This document shows positions 7,401 to 17,533 of a stretch of 54,907 nucleotides of DNA, one piece after another (the first letter of the stretch is position 1; each line of letters starts with the position of its first letter). A program made the position numbers and the translations under genes. This stretch comes from Deltaproteobacteria bacterium (GTDB lineage: Bacteria; Desulfobacterota; Desulfobacteria; Desulfobacterales; ETH-SRB1): assembly GCA_030627405.1 (NCBI GenBank), contig DAOUSD010000001.1, positions 1-54,907 on the forward strand, given 5' to 3'. Below the pieces are notes generated by a model. It was not told the origin of the DNA, searched no databases, and saw only the letters and a program-made list of their open reading frames with translations.

Positions 7401-9723
7401 TAGTTCCTTCGGTAATATCATCTGTATCATCATTTAGTTTATTAAAATAATTGGTTTCGATGTAGGATATATCACTAACATTCTGATTTATGTCAGTTCT
7501 GTGAGCTGTTATTGAATCAGCATTTATTTGTATGTTGGTTGTATTGGTGTTTATATCTGTTCTCAAATTATTAACGGTATCATTCAATCCAATAACCTGA
7601 AATTGCGTTAACCGGAATCCTGTTGAATCAAAATCAGTCAGTAAAATATTTCCTTTAGGAATTGAGGTAAGGCCATCCTCACTGGAATTTACTACCATTA
7701 TATCGTCACCTCTACCAGCATAAGAAGTGAATACGTCACCTAAATCAATAAAATTATTAGCCCCAGAACCCCCGGCTCCTGCCCCTATTCCGGGAATCGC
7801 AAGGTCAATATAATCGACATCGTTTCCTGTTATTGGGTCTGTTACTGATACTATTCTGCCATGTACGGCATTAGTATAATTATCTCTTGTTTGATACACA
7901 ACCAAAGCAACTTTTGCAATTTCCTTAACAGGAAGGTTCTGTAATATAGTGGCAGCATCTGCCAGTCCGCCATCAACTGCATCCTGTTCGTCTGCATACG
8001 AAGCATGCCCGGGAATTGTGCCATATTTCAATCCGAGTGTATTACTGACAAGCATCAGATAATATACGTAATCTCCATTTGTTGCCTCGCTTAATTGCCA
8101 CGAACCGCCGACATCTTCGTTATACGCAAGTCTACCCGTACCTGTTGTAATTACACCAAATCCTGCATTTGTAGCCCTTAACCAAGCAGAAGTACCATCT
8201 TTATAAAATATTGAATATCCTTCTGCACTTACTGTTGCTGGAACAGATGTTTTAATGTCTTCATTTCTAATAGTACCAGATAAGTTTCCATATTGGGCAT
8301 GAGAATCTGAATTACCTGAGCCATCAATATCGAAATCGACTAATAATATAGGCTCTATAATAGTACAACCATGAACATCATATAAAGCACCTTTAGTCTT
8401 TCCATTCATGTCGAAAGTGTGAAATTCGTTGTTGACGAAGATAAAAGTCCCAAAAGTAAGAGAATGATAAATATTCATTATTCCAGGATACCTTTCCTTT
8501 ATTTGTCGTGATTCAGTATCGGTAGGGTTAGCAATTTCCGTTATCTCACCTTCATCATAATAAAGCAAATGAATTCCTTCTACATTCGAATAAACAAATG
8601 TATCCGCTGCAAATGCATACTTTTCTCCATCTTGATAATGATAAAATTCATCACCCGGAGTTGCAGTCAATATCAGTGTTCGCGTTGGTCCATCTAAACT
8701 TAGCCCAACATTGTCAGGAAAACTATTATCGTCAGCATCCGGCCATCCAGTATAGCCTTGTTGTTCTACTGTTACTGCAGATGTTCTAATGTCAACTATT
8801 ATTGTACCATCAGTAGCATCTATCTTTCCTGGACTGCCTACTATTGTCTCGTAGTGCCCTCCTATTGGTCTGGTAATGGTTATTTCTCCGTCACCATTTA
8901 GGTATAAGAATTTAACGCCAGCATAAGCCAGTGTGTTTAAACCTCCTACTTCTCCAAACTTAGTTACCCATCCAAATGTTAAAGGTGGAATATCATGTGT
9001 TGCAACAGCTATTAACGTTGACTTGTCTTTATATCGAGAATCTGCTAAGAATATTTCAGGTGAGCCAAATTGATCACCACTAGGTGCAACTATTATTCCA
9101 TTATGTATTGTATCTTCTGTATTGTTATAGATTCTTATTAAGTTTTCTAGTCCAATATTAACAGTCACACCCTCTATTTCATTATAATAGGCTAGGGTAT
9201 GTTTTATAGAATCGTAAAACGTTTTGCCTTCTTGATGAGTAAGACCTGATTGTAATGTGTATTGAATTGAGTCATGTGGATTAAATAACTGTCCCCAAAG
9301 GATATTCATATCTAACCTGTATCCATAATCGAAAGCTTTGGTGTCAAGTTTCTCGAACATATTTGTAGGCAAAGAATGGGAATCGCCATTTCCGGCTGAC
9401 TGGTAAACATATCCGATTTTACCTTGAAATGGCGCAAATCCAGCTCCGAAAATATCCACTACCGTAATAGTAGGCGATGCGGTTGTATCTATTACTAAAT
9501 ACCTTAATCCGCGATTGTCCATTAAGTAATTACCATATTTAAACGGGAAAGCACCTGGTTCGCTTAAATCTAATGGTAGCACGTCAACAGTGAATGTATC
9601 CGTATTAATAAATACTACGTTGTCCAAATTTGTACTCCATGCTATTTTTGGAAGATACTGAGTATAATCCTGAGACATCGAGAATAACGGAAGAAATAAT
9701 AGTACTATCAGTATTTTTTTCAT
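4465..9723 (-). CDS. Large tail fibre / adhesin, 1752 aa
   Basis: This is the probable receptor-binding fibre, by far the largest gene. It has an N-terminal signal-like segment (MKKILIVLLFLPLFSMSQ), a long beta-rich shaft, coiled-coil-like heptads near 720-780, and a block of 17-residue repeats at about 1041-1133. Next comes a Bacteroidota fibre motif (KTVLKGNVGIGF, about 1185), then more beta-solenoid-like sequence. The repeat block resembles the head repeats of trimeric autotransporter adhesins. It lies downstream of the tail-tip genes and overlaps the next upstream gene by one base. A role as fibre is inferred from size, repeats and gene order. Confidence 0.8.
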   Translation of the reverse strand: MKKILIVLLFLPLFSMSQDYTQYLPKIAWSTNLDNVVFINTDTFTVDVLPLDLSEPGAFPFKYGNYLMDNRGLRYLVIDTTASPTITVVDIFGAGFAPFQGKIGYVYQSAGNGDSHSLPTNMFEKLDTKAFDYGYRLDMNILWGQLFNPHDSIQYTLQSGLTHQEGKTFYDSIKHTLAYYNEIEGVTVNIGLENLIRIYNNTEDTIHNGIIVAPSGDQFGSPEIFLADSRYKDKSTLIAVATHDIPPLTFGWVTKFGEVGGLNTLAYAGVKFLYLNGDGEITITRPIGGHYETIVGSPGKIDATDGTIIVDIRTSAVTVEQQGYTGWPDADDNSFPDNVGLSLDGPTRTLILTATPGDEFYHYQDGEKYAFAADTFVYSNVEGIHLLYYDEGEITEIANPTDTESRQIKERYPGIMNIYHSLTFGTFIFVNNEFHTFDMNGKTKGALYDVHGCTIIEPILLVDFDIDGSGNSDSHAQYGNLSGTIRNEDIKTSVPATVSAEGYSIFYKDGTSAWLRATNAGFGVITTGTGRLAYNEDVGGSWQLSEATNGDYVYYLMLVSNTLGLKYGTIPGHASYADEQDAVDGGLADAATILQNLPVKEIAKVALVVYQTRDNYTNAVHGRIVSVTDPITGNDVDYIDLAIPGIGAGAGGSGANNFIDLGDVFTSYAGRGDDIMVVNSSEDGLTSIPKGNILLTDFDSTGFRLTQFQVIGLNDTVNNLRTDINTNTTNIQINADSITAHRTDINQNVSDISYIETNYFNKLNDDTDDITEGTTKLFDKTVSFSGGANVTIGGTYPAFVITDNSGTSNLALGETSVTAYRGDRGKIAYDHSLLVTGNPHAVLATQISDFDTEVSNNSSVVANTAKITNATHTGDATGATALTLATVNSNIGTYNNVTINAKGLATAGSNVAYEVPLTFSTGLTRAINTITTNDSEINHDGLLNYAIGQHRIINDAGTSATELWSASKINSTINTSVSGTTNYVSKFTGVNSIGNSLIYDDGTKLEVAGRVYQTGLGNSTYFGYGAGAIDDLSDNRNAGFGSQSLFYNTTGSYNTANGYRSLFYNTTGSYNTANGMQSLYSNTTGYYNTANGYQSLYYNTTGYYNTANGMQSLYSNTTGRYNTANGYQSGRYIISGAENETSSNSLYLGYDTRALADGGINEIVIGYNTHGAGSNSVVLGNDDITKTVLKGNVGIGFTTPLAKTAINGGLHVGGESDPGDNNLLVDGSIESVGTVTHAAATLGTQSLIKSQVEDASIDGDFSSLAIGGVPVVSNITTNLSEGTATTTTVDINSSDGTNATMVGADGTRAGLMTKAKFDEVEVNNAKISGINNHSGLTELDYASSGHTGFARTGGTNSFNGDQTLTNGNLWLTSGNIILASGNYMRLLGRPLAPTGQTSSVGDLWMSSVDKKIYFTTSTAEYDLTGGGGAPTDATYITQTANGTLTNEQALGSLSTGFMKSATTTGVVTTQAQISLASDVSGNLPVGNLNSGTSASASTFWRGDGIWAAPTGTSKWQTLTGAIAPATITDEVRVGSVADYGAYMFQVTGSAYLSASLIAAGDVSGNIINASSGFEGGYADLSSYLSVTGTSLMDGIFRIKERTTPASSTNYGTIYPKDDNNLYYLDESGVETNLLTSGGGEIDVYSGNLGASTSGWHSTSGTAISVSNKMVVANASIVFTDVNGNYLGLVKWVSCGTYDNGTPSIHYNKTYDSNPTNITVTPALSGSYLGVDISHTTGATIYFVLTSYFGDQL
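6325..6600 (-). repeat. Tandem 51-bp / 17-residue repeats in the fibre
   Basis: At least five head-to-tail units of consensus NGxxSLxxNTTGxYNTA are encoded by 51-bp repeats with high nucleotide identity. Two alternating subtypes are visible (NGYQSLYYNTTG and NGMQSLYSNTTG). Such repeats expand and contract by slippage or recombination, which would change fibre length. Confidence 0.9.
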
Positions 9724-10409
9724 TATTGAAGTAGGATTTCCAATTTTAATTTATAAGCCGTATAAAATACACTGATTGATTCAATTGTCACATTATTGTT
9801 GTCCATTAATATTCCAGAATAGGCATTATCGAAATTCCGTAATTGTCTGTAAAAATCTCCCGAAGTATTATAATAAACTGTTGTATTCGCATGGTATCTA
9901 CTTAATCCATGATTTACTTGCAAATCTCCCCCCGAAGCACTCAATACCCACCCCGTTGGATAGTCTGTACCCTCAACTGCTGCTGCCACACTCCCCGCTA
10001 AAGTGCCGTTAATGGGTAGTGTAATTTCGTAAACAGTTTGCGCCCCAGTCGCAGATAGCATACTGTCAACCGTCCTCTGCGTATAGAATATGTCTAAAGA
10101 GTCGGAATATTGAACATCTCTCCCATCTGTCAAAGTAGAATCTATTCTTGCCCCTGCATACCACCATACCAAATAACCGTTACTTGGTTGATATATTATC
10201 GAATCCCATCCATTCCCCGATCCTGCTGTGTTTAGAACAAATTGCCGTGTTGCTGCAATAGTGTCATTGCCATCAATTTGAGTAGTTCCCCTCAGTGAAT
10301 CACCAGTAATTATCAACTCGTAAGAAGCCTCAACTCTTTCTCCTTTTATTTGTGCATTGCCAGCTAATACTATAAGTGCAAGTGCTAATATTAAAATTAT
10401 TTTTTTCAT
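9723..10409 (-). CDS. Tail-tip/fibre-associated protein with signal peptide, 228 aa
   Basis: The N-terminus MKKIILILALALIVLAGNAQ is a strong signal peptide; the rest is beta-rich with a C-terminal low-charge region. It lies between a small tip gene and the fibre and probably belongs to the host-contact apparatus. A short matching region with the fibre (DSTLTDGRDVQYSDSLDIF, compared with spacer repeats there) is suggestive only. Family unknown. Confidence 0.6.
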   Translation of the reverse strand: MKKIILILALALIVLAGNAQIKGERVEASYELIITGDSLRGTTQIDGNDTIAATRQFVLNTAGSGNGWDSIIYQPSNGYLVWWYAGARIDSTLTDGRDVQYSDSLDIFYTQRTVDSMLSATGAQTVYEITLPINGTLAGSVAAAVEGTDYPTGWVLSASGGDLQVNHGLSRYHANTTVYYNTSGDFYRQLRNFDNAYSGILMDNNNVTIESISVFYTAYKLKLEILLQ

Positions 10410-10415
10410 ATCAAT

Positions 10416-10811
10416 TTATTTATAATCCCATTCTACTACTATTCCTGTTAAATCAGCTTCCAGTATAGTCAGCTGAAACCCTGTCAATGATGGCTGATTT
10501 GCATCCACAAACCCCCACGACATTTCATATCTTCGCCATACTCCACTTGGCTGTTGAACCATTTTATACACCTCTGGTTCTCTGCCTATCGGAATTGATG
10601 TGTATGGTATGCCAAATGGTACTGTAACGTTAGGTGAACCCAATCCAGACAATCTCCCTTTTTCTGGATGATCGTCCTCTAGTAAATTCTCCAAAGGTAC
10701 TTTGAATGGTTCACTTCCGAAATTTATACTATCTATTACAATGTACAGCGAGCTAAGCGGTACTGCGCCAGAGATATACGTGTCTAATGCTCTTATTCTT
10801 TTTTGTGTCAT
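10416..10811 (-). CDS. Tail-tip accessory protein, 131 aa
   Basis: This beta-rich protein has no signal peptide and is two bases from the end of the large tip gene. The ending EADLTGIVVEWDYK and proline-rich centre suggest a small globular virion or chaperone protein. No family is recognised; its role is inferred from location between tip and fibre genes. Confidence 0.6.
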   Translation of the reverse strand: MTQKRIRALDTYISGAVPLSSLYIVIDSINFGSEPFKVPLENLLEDDHPEKGRLSGLGSPNVTVPFGIPYTSIPIGREPEVYKMVQQPSGVWRRYEMSWGFVDANQPSLTGFQLTILEADLTGIVVEWDYK

Positions 10812-10813
10812 AA

Positions 10814-13438
10814 TTATCCAAAGTCAAATTGTACATCTTCTGCTCCCGTAAAATCACCAACCTCACTTACCATTAAAATAAATGTGTCAGACACCGATCC
10901 TGATCCAAATCTATACCTAAGCGATATTTTTGTATGTTCTCTATCAAGATCATGTATTAGCGATTCGATTCTACCAATACTAATCTTGCTCTTGAAATAT
11001 TCGTAGTCGTAAATGCCTTTTAATTTTATTTCTTTCCCAACTTTTGTTCTTGTTGTAACATCAAAAACGACTGGTATATTATTTATTTTAGCGTCCAGAA
11101 AAATTCCCTCATACTTGTATCTATTTAAGATATTACTAAGTGCTAAGTTGCCATTTTCAAAATCAGTATTAGAAATCGGGACTTTTGATATTACTGCATT
11201 ATAATTACTGTCGTGATTGATCAGTATCATGCCATTCTCAATGTCAGATGGGTTTTCTATGCAATACCTAATATCGGTTGTTATATTCTTAGTTGCCAAT
11301 GTATTTCTAATGTCCTCATTCCTTTTATTTGATACTATTTTATCGTAAGTTATATTATTGTCATTGAAGTCTTTATATCCTGAATTCGCTATCTGGAAAT
11401 TAACCAGAGAATACATTTCAGATTTATCAAATTTCCACGATGATATTTCAGTAAGTAATTCCATATTATTCAAATATGGTGTGTTAGGTGTTGCGGTTTT
11501 GGTTATGTCTAAAATTACTTTAGCTTCATCAATGTATTTTAAATGCTCTAAATGCAATACCCCAAGAATATCAACCCACCAAAATATCTGATTATTAAAT
11601 AATGCCTTTAAGTCAGACATCAAGTCCTTGAAGTTAATTTTAAGGATGGAATCTTCAGAGTCAGTATTTATTTCTTTTAATTGATAGGTATGTGCGGCAG
11701 CTATTTTGTTTAACCAATTCTCTGTCCCCTGTTGGTACGCATAATTTACATTTGCGGACACATCAGGAATGTCAGAATCAGGATCGTTCCAAAAGAATAC
11801 AGAATTAATATCGTTGTTTACTAATGATAAAAATGTGCCGTTATAAACATCTTGTACTATTTCTCTAAAATCTCTCGTTTGGAGCACTACCGATTCCACA
11901 GATGATGGATATACTTTATTAGATTTTAGTCTTACGTCCCACTCAAGGCTTGCGTTTGTTCCGCCTGCATCGTCTATGTCTCCTAGATTCCATTCAGTTA
12001 TTGTTCCATCGAAAGGCTTCTTAACCCATAATCTTTCATTATTAGAATTATCATATTCGGTGTCAGTCCATCCTGATACTGGAGGTGTGTCACCCTGAGC
12101 TACATATTTCTCAAATCTGGAATATTTACATAGCGCATGAGTACTTGCTTTGTGTACTGTATTAAACCATCCACCCCACCAAAAATCAGAATACACTTCT
12201 ACCTCTGACAATTCAAATCCATAAGGCTCTAATACTGCCCCGATGTCATTTCCTGTACCCATATATAACCCACTTATAGGAATTACATTTATACCAAGCT
12301 CTGCTATGACAGATGAATCGATACTGGCGGCAGTGCTATATGGTGCATATAGGTTGGAATTAAGTAAGGTATCTTTCGGTGAGCCATCTATGTTAAAATA
12401 AGAAGCTAGTGTAGGTATGGTTGAATCATAATTGCTTTTAAGTATAGAATCAGTAACTCCCATTTTAAACTCAGTCCATATCTCGTAAGTTTTAAGGCTA
12501 GATTCTTGAATTTCTACTGAAACATCTGTTGTTGCGTATGCAATATTCGTAGTACTTAATTCAATCTTAATGTCATTATAGTTTACTGTGCAGGTAGGGT
12601 TCAAACTGCATATAACTCTAACCCAATCACCTTTAGGTATTGTTATGTCTACATTGTATGATTCAGACAGTGTGCCTGTACTGAGCGCACTGCCTAATGC
12701 TCCGCTATATATCTGATTGTCATCATTGTCATATACCTCTAATATGAACCATGATGGTGGTGTAGGGTCCGCTATTAATATTTCTGCATTTATGTAAACG
12801 GAAAAAGCCGCATCGTATTCCACTTTTGAATTTACAAATATACCTCCCGTTTTGTTGCCTAGTAATATGTCGGTAGGAGTCTGAGCTTCATCCATGTCAG
12901 AAATACTTAGTTCAACAGGAAGGTTGTGTGATTGACTAAAATCAATCCCCTTCATGTCGGGATCAATACTCCATGTCGATTTTCTTATAATTGTTTCCCC
13001 AAAAATAGGTACTTCGGTTTCCCAGTTTTCAACGAGATCCGTATATTGGTCTAATATCGTAGGTGTTGCTATGACAATTCCACTATCTTGGTCGAACTCA
13101 CAATCATTCGTACCAAAATAACCTCTTATGACATTTGATGAATCAGGATCTACAAGGCTTGCAGGAAGCGTTACCTTCATTCTTATCTCCTGATCTATCG
13201 AAGCATTTGCTATTATATTATATGTTTCTGCTGCCGACCCTGTAAGATTTGGATTGTTTTTAAATGTTACCTGCCCCCATGAGTAACGGGTAAACATTTC
13301 TTTATTAAATGGAGCTTTTTTAAATTGCTCAATATCAGGAACTATCTCTACCCAATTAGCATTGTCGTCATCGTTCCATTCCGAGTTCTTAGGAACAGTC
13401 CAATCTAAAAAGACTTTATATCTAGTATTAAATCCCAT
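10814..13438 (-). CDS. Tail tip / baseplate hub protein, 874 aa
   Basis: This large mixed alpha/beta protein is two genes after the tape measure, where siphophage genomes encode tail-tip hub or tail-associated proteins. The middle (residues about 270-450) is rich in beta strands; the last third contains a helical segment and ends in a Gly/Ser-rich tail. No enzymatic motif was found. It has its own promoter-like sequence just upstream (13452-13459). Confidence 0.65.
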   Translation of the reverse strand: MGFNTRYKVFLDWTVPKNSEWNDDDNANWVEIVPDIEQFKKAPFNKEMFTRYSWGQVTFKNNPNLTGSAAETYNIIANASIDQEIRMKVTLPASLVDPDSSNVIRGYFGTNDCEFDQDSGIVIATPTILDQYTDLVENWETEVPIFGETIIRKSTWSIDPDMKGIDFSQSHNLPVELSISDMDEAQTPTDILLGNKTGGIFVNSKVEYDAAFSVYINAEILIADPTPPSWFILEVYDNDDNQIYSGALGSALSTGTLSESYNVDITIPKGDWVRVICSLNPTCTVNYNDIKIELSTTNIAYATTDVSVEIQESSLKTYEIWTEFKMGVTDSILKSNYDSTIPTLASYFNIDGSPKDTLLNSNLYAPYSTAASIDSSVIAELGINVIPISGLYMGTGNDIGAVLEPYGFELSEVEVYSDFWWGGWFNTVHKASTHALCKYSRFEKYVAQGDTPPVSGWTDTEYDNSNNERLWVKKPFDGTITEWNLGDIDDAGGTNASLEWDVRLKSNKVYPSSVESVVLQTRDFREIVQDVYNGTFLSLVNNDINSVFFWNDPDSDIPDVSANVNYAYQQGTENWLNKIAAAHTYQLKEINTDSEDSILKINFKDLMSDLKALFNNQIFWWVDILGVLHLEHLKYIDEAKVILDITKTATPNTPYLNNMELLTEISSWKFDKSEMYSLVNFQIANSGYKDFNDNNITYDKIVSNKRNEDIRNTLATKNITTDIRYCIENPSDIENGMILINHDSNYNAVISKVPISNTDFENGNLALSNILNRYKYEGIFLDAKINNIPVVFDVTTRTKVGKEIKLKGIYDYEYFKSKISIGRIESLIHDLDREHTKISLRYRFGSGSVSDTFILMVSEVGDFTGAEDVQFDFG

Positions 13439-13451
13439 TTATCAATTTTCA

Positions 13452-13482
13452 CAAAGTTATAGATAAAATCTATACATCATTC
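13452..13482 (-). promoter_or_regulatory. Promoter-like element before the hub gene
   Basis: Read leftward, ATAGATTTTATCTATAACTT then TG carries a TAACTTTG -7 element (13452-13459), matching the longer element found before the portal gene. The -33 box is not recognisable here, so it may be a weak or degenerate promoter. Confidence 0.4.
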
Positions 13483-14249
13483 ATAGGTTGCAGATAATCT
13501 TTCAGTTTGAACTTCCAGTTTATGATTAAAATATCACTATAGCTAAAGTTCTGTGCGGTATCCGCAGTCTCTATGTCATATATTTCATTTGAATCATTCT
13601 TGTAGGTGATAGTAACTGTGCCGTTTGTTGCAACCACCCTTAGTCCAGCTAAGAAATTTAACGTTTTCCTGTACCCTGTAATCTCGAACTCCTGTGCATG
13701 GTTACGTGAATTGTAATAAGGGATATTGCCATATGTTTTTGAATCACCCTCTTCTTCTACATCGTATTCTTCCCTGAATCCGTTCTTTCTAACTTCAAGA
13801 TAAACTAAATAAGTGAATCCGGTCATGTTCATCTTAAGACTACTTATGGATATATCGGCAGTTGTCGCTTCAATTTTTAAATATTCAGAAACATCTGTTT
13901 TCCAACAAAATACATCAGTATATAACTTGCTTGCATCATAGGTTATTTCGACGTAATAAAAGCCATCATCTTTGCTAGTTAATGTTGCTCCCAAAAATAT
14001 CAATCTACTATAAACTGTCCCTGCATCATTGGTATCGTTTTCAACTGTCACTGAGCCTGTCGAAACTTGAACATCATTAATATCAAACAATTTATAACTG
14101 GCAGTAATTATCGTTCCTGTTACTATTATTTGAAAAGCAGGAATTTTATTCGTTTCAAAATGATGTAAAACACGAATATTTCCAGTATTGTCATATTGGC
14201 GATTAGCCTTCGTTTCGTAAATCCCTAATGTATTATAGCTATATATCAT
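13470..14249 (-). CDS. Distal tail protein candidate, 259 aa
   Basis: This beta-rich protein is directly downstream of the tape measure gene and overlaps its stop by four bases. Siphophages usually place the distal tail (Dit-like) protein here. The sequence shows two strand-rich halves, consistent with a two-domain Dit, but no signature residue pattern. The call rests on order and size. Confidence 0.55.
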   Translation of the reverse strand: MIYSYNTLGIYETKANRQYDNTGNIRVLHHFETNKIPAFQIIVTGTIITASYKLFDINDVQVSTGSVTVENDTNDAGTVYSRLIFLGATLTSKDDGFYYVEITYDASKLYTDVFCWKTDVSEYLKIEATTADISISSLKMNMTGFTYLVYLEVRKNGFREEYDVEEEGDSKTYGNIPYYNSRNHAQEFEITGYRKTLNFLAGLRVVATNGTVTITYKNDSNEIYDIETADTAQNFSYSDILIINWKFKLKDYLQPMNDV

Positions 14250-17200
14250 ATCTTGTAGCGTCCAACGAAGCCTTTTCTTCGCACTATCTTATAATTACCT
14301 TCGTATGTTGTTGACTCACTAGTATTCTTGTTTATTTGCCTTAATTGACTATTTGTTGATGACATGTCAATCATGTTGTATGTACTATTCATCGCTTCGT
14401 TTGCTAAAACACTTGCAATTCCATCATTCGGAATAATATCTGTACCTGAAGGCAAGTTCATTACAGTAGGCGTACTTGGAGTGAGAAACATTTGACCGCT
14501 TGGTAATATTCCCAATTCTGATCCACCTGCTTTTGTTGGGTCTCCCTTCTTGTCTCCTACTATCGCTTGTCCACCTTCAAAGTTTTTAACCCCCTCAGCA
14601 AAGGATGGAAGAGGCTTGGCTAATACTGCTGCTAATTGTGCTGCTCCTATACCTCCAACGACAGCAGTTAATATTCCTGCTGAAATACCGAAATCAAATT
14701 TAGGAACCTGTGCCCAAATACCAATAATAGCCTGAGCAGTACTTAATCCAATATTAAATGCTGCTTGCGCTTTGGCTGCTTTAGCCTGACGTTTCGCAAT
14801 CTTTCTTTCCTCTGCCTCAAACTTACGCTTGGCAACCAATTTGGCTGCTTCTGAATCTCCTGCAAGTTGCGTTTCTCTTTCGTAGCGGTTTTTTGCTCGC
14901 TGAAGTTGATTGTCAGAAAATTGTTGCTGAATATTAAATCCTGCATTTACATTCTCAGAGATGAACGCAAATGTTTTTTCAAGTTCTTCTCGTTTTAATT
15001 TTTCGGTTTCTACTGTACCCTTACGGACAGTTTCTTGTAATTTCTCTTCAAGTTGTTTTTGTTTTTCTGCTGCATCTTCTTTTGCCTCCACCGAAGTTAT
15101 CGAGCTATCAATTATGGCTTGCTGTGCATTATACTCTATCGTTAATAAATCAACAGCAAGTTTTATATTTATTGCCTTTATTTTGGATGCCCTGTTTTTA
15201 GCGTCTAATATTTGTTGGGTGTATCCCTTCTGGATAGCTACCCTTTGAGTATCGGCATCTGCAAAAATAGATGCTACTTTCTGGTCACTAAATCTTTCAA
15301 AATCTTCTTCACTTGAATCGAAGAATTTCTTATCTATAAGAGTATTTCTCTTCAGGCTTTCGCTTAATACATTAGATTGTGCCAAGGCAGCATTTTTTTG
15401 CGTGTCTATCCGTTGCTTCGCATTAGCATTTGCAGATTTAGCTAATTCATCATTTTGATCTTTTATAAATTTAGAAAGTTCTATTCCTCTTTTCATTTCG
15501 GCGACATTGCCGCCATCCCCTAGTTCGCCGAGACTGTCTAATTCTACTTTTTTTAACGCTATCCGTAGCTCCATCTGACTCTTCTCGATAGAAAATAAAT
15601 CCTTTCCTGTTTTTTTATTTGTTTCAGCAAGCCTATTTGCAACTTCAATTCTTGCCTCTGTGAATGCAATGTCCTTGAACGAAAACGTTTCGTAGTTTTT
15701 AGATATAGCATCTAAATTTGACTGCTCTTTATCACTTAATCCCTTTTGTTCCTTCTTTAGGAGAAGAAAATCTCTAGTTATTTTTATTGCATCTAATGAT
15801 TTTTTATTGTTTTTTTGCTTTAATACTAATTCTTTTTCTTGTTGTATTAAAACAGCTTCGTAAGTAACGATTCCTTTAGACATGAAATCATTCGTACTGA
15901 TAAGACTATCTTTTAAACCCTTAGATGTTTGATTAGCAAATGATTTTGTATCTTTTTCTGCTTTGTCTAACTCCTTTTCGTATACGTCGAAACTAAATGG
16001 TTTTATAGACGCTCCTTCCTTATCTGCATCCATGAGTGATTTACGTCTTTCAACATATTGCTCAAATGCCTTAGAAGCAGTATCCATCCCAACTCCGATC
16101 TCTTTCATCTTCGCTATCCACGCGTTCAGATTCTTCATGTCAGCCAATGGCGATTTTCCTACATCTTCTATTTTATCAAAATAATCTACTATCTCATTTG
16201 CTCCCTTGCCGATACTATCACTTAATCCTTCTAATCCACCTAATTCATTAACCATCCCTAGCGTCCACCGCAGTTTAACTATCTGATCGTTTATCTCATC
16301 AATTACTGATATATACACGCTGCTTGCCTGTAATTCATCAACAAATTTTACCCACGAAGTTTTCAATCTTCCATGAGCCGCTGCTAGGTTATTAACTCTG
16401 TTTAGGGATTCTATACCATAAGCCTTTTCTAATGCGACTGCGAATTTAGGTAATGCCTCTGTGGACAACACTGACCCTGCCTTCAGCATTTTATCAAGTT
16501 CGACTATTGATACACCAACTGCATCAGCCATAATTCCCATCGCCCCTGGAAGTCTTTCACCTAATTGTCTACGAAGTTCCTCAGTAGTTACTTTACCCTT
16601 TGAAATCATCTGCTCCAAAGCAAGGAACACACCGTTCACTTCATCGGTTTTTAATCCTAATACTGCTGCTGCCTTTGCCGTAGAATTAAAAATTTTCATT
16701 GTTTCCCTAGCAGACATATTGGACTGCATTGATGCTGCTCGAAACTTTATGTATCTTTCAGTAAGTGTCAATATGTCCTGTCCGTAATTTATTACAGTTT
16801 TTGTTAGGAATATATTTGTGGCTGCATATTCTTTTGTGTCCTTTATTATTGTTCGCATAGAAAAGTCAAGTGAATCTAACTTTTTAGTCATATTCAATAA
16901 GTCTCTTGTGAAGAACTGTACAATCCTGTTTAGCCCAAACATCGCGGCTGCATATATCCCAACTGACCGAACTAAATTCTTTAATCCACTTGTTTTTTTC
17001 TTCCTTGCAGATTCTTCTTTTTTGTCAGCCATCGACTTATCTCTAGCGGCTTTCTTCTCAAATGCTGCAACTCTTTTAGCTGCGGCAATCCATTCTGCGA
17101 TATCTTTCTTTTGGTCTGCTAATTTTTTCTTGGCTGCTGCCCTCCTGTCTCTGTCAGCTTTTTTCTCGAATGTTGCCACCCTCTTTGCGGCTGCAATCCA

Positions 17201-17533
17201 ATCAGACATATTCTTTTTCTGGTCTGAAGTTTTCTTTTTATCTGCGGCTGCTACATTTTTAGCTGCGGCAATTAATTGTGCTGTATTTTCTTTTTGTTGT
17301 TGCTTGCCAAGGCTTATTAAAGAATTGAATTTGCGAGTCTCGTTCTCTACTTGTATTATGCTTTTCTTTGCATTCTGAGCATCCTTATCTAGCTGGTCAA
17401 ACCCTGAATCTGGAAGTGTTTTCTTTAATTCCTGTGCTGCTGATAAAAGCTTTTGGAATTCAGCTACTATTTCCGAAAATACCTTTAAGGCTTCCGGCGT
17501 GATTATATCATTCTTTTGAATTGTTCCGCTCAT
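14246..17533 (-). CDS. Tape measure protein, 1095 aa
   Basis: This sets tail length and is threaded through the tail tube. The conserved tape-measure N-terminal domain covers about residues 225-390, with the hallmark KGKVTTEELRRQLGERLPGA at about 305-325. A charged coiled coil precedes it and contains tandem copies of a unit around WIAAAKRVA (residues about 100-175), visible as repeats in DNA. Ala/Gly-rich hydrophobic helices near 900-950 fit the membrane-active region. It overlaps the next gene by four bases and follows the tail chaperone frames. Confidence 0.95.
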   Translation of the reverse strand: MSGTIQKNDIITPEALKVFSEIVAEFQKLLSAAQELKKTLPDSGFDQLDKDAQNAKKSIIQVENETRKFNSLISLGKQQQKENTAQLIAAAKNVAAADKKKTSDQKKNMSDWIAAAKRVATFEKKADRDRRAAAKKKLADQKKDIAEWIAAAKRVAAFEKKAARDKSMADKKEESARKKKTSGLKNLVRSVGIYAAAMFGLNRIVQFFTRDLLNMTKKLDSLDFSMRTIIKDTKEYAATNIFLTKTVINYGQDILTLTERYIKFRAASMQSNMSARETMKIFNSTAKAAAVLGLKTDEVNGVFLALEQMISKGKVTTEELRRQLGERLPGAMGIMADAVGVSIVELDKMLKAGSVLSTEALPKFAVALEKAYGIESLNRVNNLAAAHGRLKTSWVKFVDELQASSVYISVIDEINDQIVKLRWTLGMVNELGGLEGLSDSIGKGANEIVDYFDKIEDVGKSPLADMKNLNAWIAKMKEIGVGMDTASKAFEQYVERRKSLMDADKEGASIKPFSFDVYEKELDKAEKDTKSFANQTSKGLKDSLISTNDFMSKGIVTYEAVLIQQEKELVLKQKNNKKSLDAIKITRDFLLLKKEQKGLSDKEQSNLDAISKNYETFSFKDIAFTEARIEVANRLAETNKKTGKDLFSIEKSQMELRIALKKVELDSLGELGDGGNVAEMKRGIELSKFIKDQNDELAKSANANAKQRIDTQKNAALAQSNVLSESLKRNTLIDKKFFDSSEEDFERFSDQKVASIFADADTQRVAIQKGYTQQILDAKNRASKIKAINIKLAVDLLTIEYNAQQAIIDSSITSVEAKEDAAEKQKQLEEKLQETVRKGTVETEKLKREELEKTFAFISENVNAGFNIQQQFSDNQLQRAKNRYERETQLAGDSEAAKLVAKRKFEAEERKIAKRQAKAAKAQAAFNIGLSTAQAIIGIWAQVPKFDFGISAGILTAVVGGIGAAQLAAVLAKPLPSFAEGVKNFEGGQAIVGDKKGDPTKAGGSELGILPSGQMFLTPSTPTVMNLPSGTDIIPNDGIASVLANEAMNSTYNMIDMSSTNSQLRQINKNTSESTTYEGNYKIVRRKGFVGRYKI

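Noticed and set aside
16818..17378. Long plus-strand frame opposite the tape measure
   Set aside because: Ser/Phe/Ala-rich composition is the antisense of Lys/Ala coiled coil; it is a shadow of the real gene.
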